From assembly GCA_937871735.1 (NCBI GenBank), contig CALMOI010000228.1, positions 1-7,795 on the forward strand: DNA of 7,795 nucleotides, written 5' to 3'. The position numbers and the translations under genes were made by a program. This document shows positions 6,324 to 7,795 of the stretch, piece by piece. Every line of letters begins with the position of its first letter. Positions within the stretch are counted from its first letter, which is position 1. This stretch comes from an uncultured Comamonadaceae bacterium (lineage in GTDB: Bacteria > Pseudomonadota > Gammaproteobacteria > Burkholderiales > Burkholderiaceae_C). The notes under the pieces were generated by a model. That model was not told the DNA's origin, ran no database searches, and saw only the letters and a program-made list of their open reading frames with translations.

Positions 6324-7494
6324 CTTTCCACACCCCGGTATCCCCTCCCAGCGCAGGTGGCGGCAGCGGGTGGCTGGGGCGCACGCCGTCCAGCAGCACG
6401 GGCGCGGCCACCATAGCTGGCGTGGCAGCATCGGCGGGCGACAGGCGCAGGCCGCGTGCGGTAACTTGCGGGTGTGCCATGACTTGCCCCACATCCAAAA
6501 TCGGCGAGCACGGCACGGCCACCGGCTCCAGGCTCGCCACCCAGTCGGCGGTGCTGCGCTGGGCTGTCCAACTGGCGATCAAGCCGATCAGCTCGGCGCG
6601 GTGTTGCACCCGCGCCGGGTTGGTGGCGTAGCGCACGTCTTGCGCCACTTCGGGGTGGCCCGCCGCCACGCAAAAGCGGGCGAACTGGCCGTCGTTGCCC
6701 ACGGCCAGCACCATGTGGCCGTCCAGCGTGGCAAAGACTTGGTAGGGCACGATGTTGGGGTGGGCGTTGCCCATGCGCGTCGGCGTTTGGTGGCCGATGA
6801 GCTGGTTGCTGCCCTGGTTGGCCAGCATGGCGACCTGCACGTCAAACAGCGCCATGTCGATGTGCCGCCCCAGCCCGGTGCGCGCCCGTTCGTGCAACAC
6901 GGCCAAGATGGCGGTGACGGCGTAGATGCCAGTCATCAGGTCGGTGACGGCCACGCCCACCTTTTGCGGCTCGCCACCCTTGTCACCGGTCAGGCTCATC
7001 AAGCCGCCCTCGGCTTGGATGGCAAAGTCGTAGCCTGCCTTCTGCGCCAGCGGCCCGGTCTGGCCGTAGCCGGTGATGGAGCAGTAGATCAAACGCGGGT
7101 TGACCGCCTTCAGGCTCTCGGCATCCAGGCCGTAGCGCGCCAATTGGCCGACCTTGTAGTTTTCGATCAGCACATCGGCCTCGCGCGCCAGCTCGCGCAC
7201 ATGGGCCGCGCCTTCGGGGCTGGCCAAGTCAATGGCGACCGAGCGTTTGCCGCGATTGGCGCAGACAAAGTAGGCGGCGACCCGTTCGGAGGGACTGCCG
7301 CCTTCCGGCTGCCACCACGGCGGCCCCCAGGTGCGGGTGTCGTCGCCCACGCCGGGGCGCTCGACCTTGAGCACGTCGGCCCCGTAGTCGGCCAGCAGTT
7401 GCCCGGCCCACGGCCCGGCCAGCACGCGCGACAAGTCCAGCACCCGCACCCCGGCCAGGGGTTGTACGGCACGTAAGGTGGCATCCAAGCTCAT
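6319..7494 (-). CDS. CaiB/BaiF family III CoA-transferase, probable glutarate CoA-transferase
   Basis: A 391-residue cytoplasmic enzyme of the family III CoA-transferases, normal in length. It moves CoA between carboxylic acids through an aspartyl-CoA thioester. Family marks seen: N-terminal LAGVRVLDLSRVLAGPWAGQ, the ADVLKVERPG segment, NRGKRSVAIDL, ADVLIENYKVG, the SITGYGQTGP loop, and VTDLMTGIYAV, where Asp185 is the likely catalytic aspartate. The position beside glutaryl-CoA dehydrogenase, 11 bases downstream and in the same direction, suggests that it activates glutarate with succinyl-CoA, as proposed for the GcdG/SUGCT group. That substrate is inferred from context, since this family has many specificities and the sequence alone does not settle it. 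An AAAGGG stretch overlapping the dehydrogenase stop lies before the ATG, so the two genes are probably co-transcribed and coupled. Its base composition is visibly more GC-rich than the kinase gene downstream. Confidence 0.9.
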   Translation of the reverse strand: MSLDATLRAVQPLAGVRVLDLSRVLAGPWAGQLLADYGADVLKVERPGVGDDTRTWGPPWWQPEGGSPSERVAAYFVCANRGKRSVAIDLASPEGAAHVRELAREADVLIENYKVGQLARYGLDAESLKAVNPRLIYCSITGYGQTGPLAQKAGYDFAIQAEGGLMSLTGDKGGEPQKVGVAVTDLMTGIYAVTAILAVLHERARTGLGRHIDMALFDVQVAMLANQGSNQLIGHQTPTRMGNAHPNIVPYQVFATLDGHMVLAVGNDGQFARFCVAAGHPEVAQDVRYATNPARVQHRAELIGLIASWTAQRSTADWVASLEPVAVPCSPILDVGQVMAHPQVTARGLRLSPADAATPAMVAAPVLLDGVRPSHPLPPPALGGDTGVWKG

Positions 7495-7505
7495 GACCCG
7501 CCCTT

Positions 7506-7795
7506 TCAGGAGAAAGCGGCGATGCCAGTGATGGCCCGGCCCAGAATCAGCGCATGCACATCGTGCGTGCCCTCGTAGGTGTTGACCACTTCCAGGTTCA
7601 CCAGATGGCGGGCGATGCCGAATTCATCCGAGATACCGTTGCCGCCCAGCATGTCGCGGGCAACGCGGGCAATGTCCAGCGACTTGCCGCAGCTATTGCG
7701 CTTCATGATGGAGGTGATTTCGACGCTGGCCGAGCCCTCGTCCTTCATGCGGCCCAGGCGCAGGCAGCCTTGCAGGCCCAGGGTGATTTCGGTCT
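7506..7795 (-). CDS. gcdH: glutaryl-CoA dehydrogenase, C-terminal part (5' partial)
   Basis: C-terminal 95 residues of an acyl-CoA dehydrogenase. The frame is open to the window edge, so the gene starts outside; the ATG at 7748 is internal (the upstream in-frame residues, ending LGLQGCLRLGRMKDEG, are normal family sequence). Segments typical of glutaryl-CoA dehydrogenase are seen: SIMKRNSCGKSLDIAR, DMLGGNGISDEFGIARHLVN and VVNTYEGTHDVHALILGRAITG. The Glu in TYEGTHD is the catalytic base of this group of dehydrogenases, and it is present. The enzyme is a soluble FAD-dependent homotetramer that oxidises and decarboxylates glutaryl-CoA to crotonyl-CoA and CO2 in lysine, tryptophan and glutarate breakdown, passing electrons to electron-transfer flavoprotein (family knowledge). 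TGA stop at 7506-7508, followed after 11 bases by the CoA-transferase that probably supplies its substrate. Confidence 0.93.
   Translation of the reverse strand, partial: TEITLGLQGCLRLGRMKDEGSASVEITSIMKRNSCGKSLDIARVARDMLGGNGISDEFGIARHLVNLEVVNTYEGTHDVHALILGRAITGIAAFS

Noticed and set aside
5943..6494. Longer version of the kinase N-terminal fragment starting at 6494
   Set aside because: The extra residues upstream of 6266 read through the end of the CoA-transferase gene on the same strand and are Trp/Cys/Arg-rich nonsense. The ATG at 6266 has a clear GGGAGG and begins directly before the membrane helix.
6295..7476. Plus-strand open frame (393 codons) opposite the CoA-transferase
   Set aside because: Antisense shadow of a well-supported family III CoA-transferase; low-complexity His/Gly/Val-rich translation, and no ribosome-binding site or family motif.

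Overview
The window looks like chromosomal DNA of a betaproteobacterium of the order Burkholderiales, most likely Comamonadaceae. This rests on protein-family resemblance: the AmiC-type amidase, the SlyX protein ending in PPHY, the glutaryl-CoA dehydrogenase plus family III CoA-transferase pair, and GC-rich codon use. No rRNA or other marker gene is present, so the placement is an inference. Coding density is very high. The longest stretch without a gene is about 70 bases, and I see no tRNA, rRNA, CRISPR array, insertion sequence or prophage gene.

Layout from left to right. On the plus strand: (1) the C-terminal part of an N-acetylmuramoyl-L-alanine amidase (AMIN domain, disordered linker, zinc amidase domain), whose start lies before the window; (2) eight bases later, a small SlyX-family coiled-coil protein; (3) after a 73-base gap holding a strong imperfect palindrome, a 365-residue patatin-like protein with a non-canonical nucleophile elbow. 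It ends 6 bases from the end of the next gene, which converges on it. On the minus strand, reading from the right edge: (4) the last 95 residues of glutaryl-CoA dehydrogenase; (5) 11 bases downstream, a CaiB/BaiF family III CoA-transferase; (6) after about 50 bases, a large hybrid sensor histidine kinase (membrane helix, PAS, PAS, GAF, PAS, HisKA, HATPase, receiver, Hpt).

The kinase is interrupted by an in-frame TAG at codon 108, in the middle of its first PAS domain. Reading continues in the same frame, so this is a nonsense codon and not a frameshift. An ATG 30 bases past the stop has a GAGGAG motif 9 bases upstream, so the downstream 1040 residues could be made by internal initiation as a soluble kinase without the membrane anchor. 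Otherwise the gene is a recent pseudogene or carries a base error.

Functionally the window joins three unrelated themes. The amidase cuts peptidoglycan during cell separation. The dehydrogenase and CoA-transferase probably form the glutarate branch of lysine/tryptophan breakdown (glutarate to glutaryl-CoA to crotonyl-CoA). The kinase is a self-contained multistep phosphorelay with no DNA-binding response regulator beside it in this window. I found no convincing new multi-gene system. The items most worth a second look are the amber-split kinase, the atypical patatin-like protein, and the palindrome that sits where its ribosome-binding site should be.
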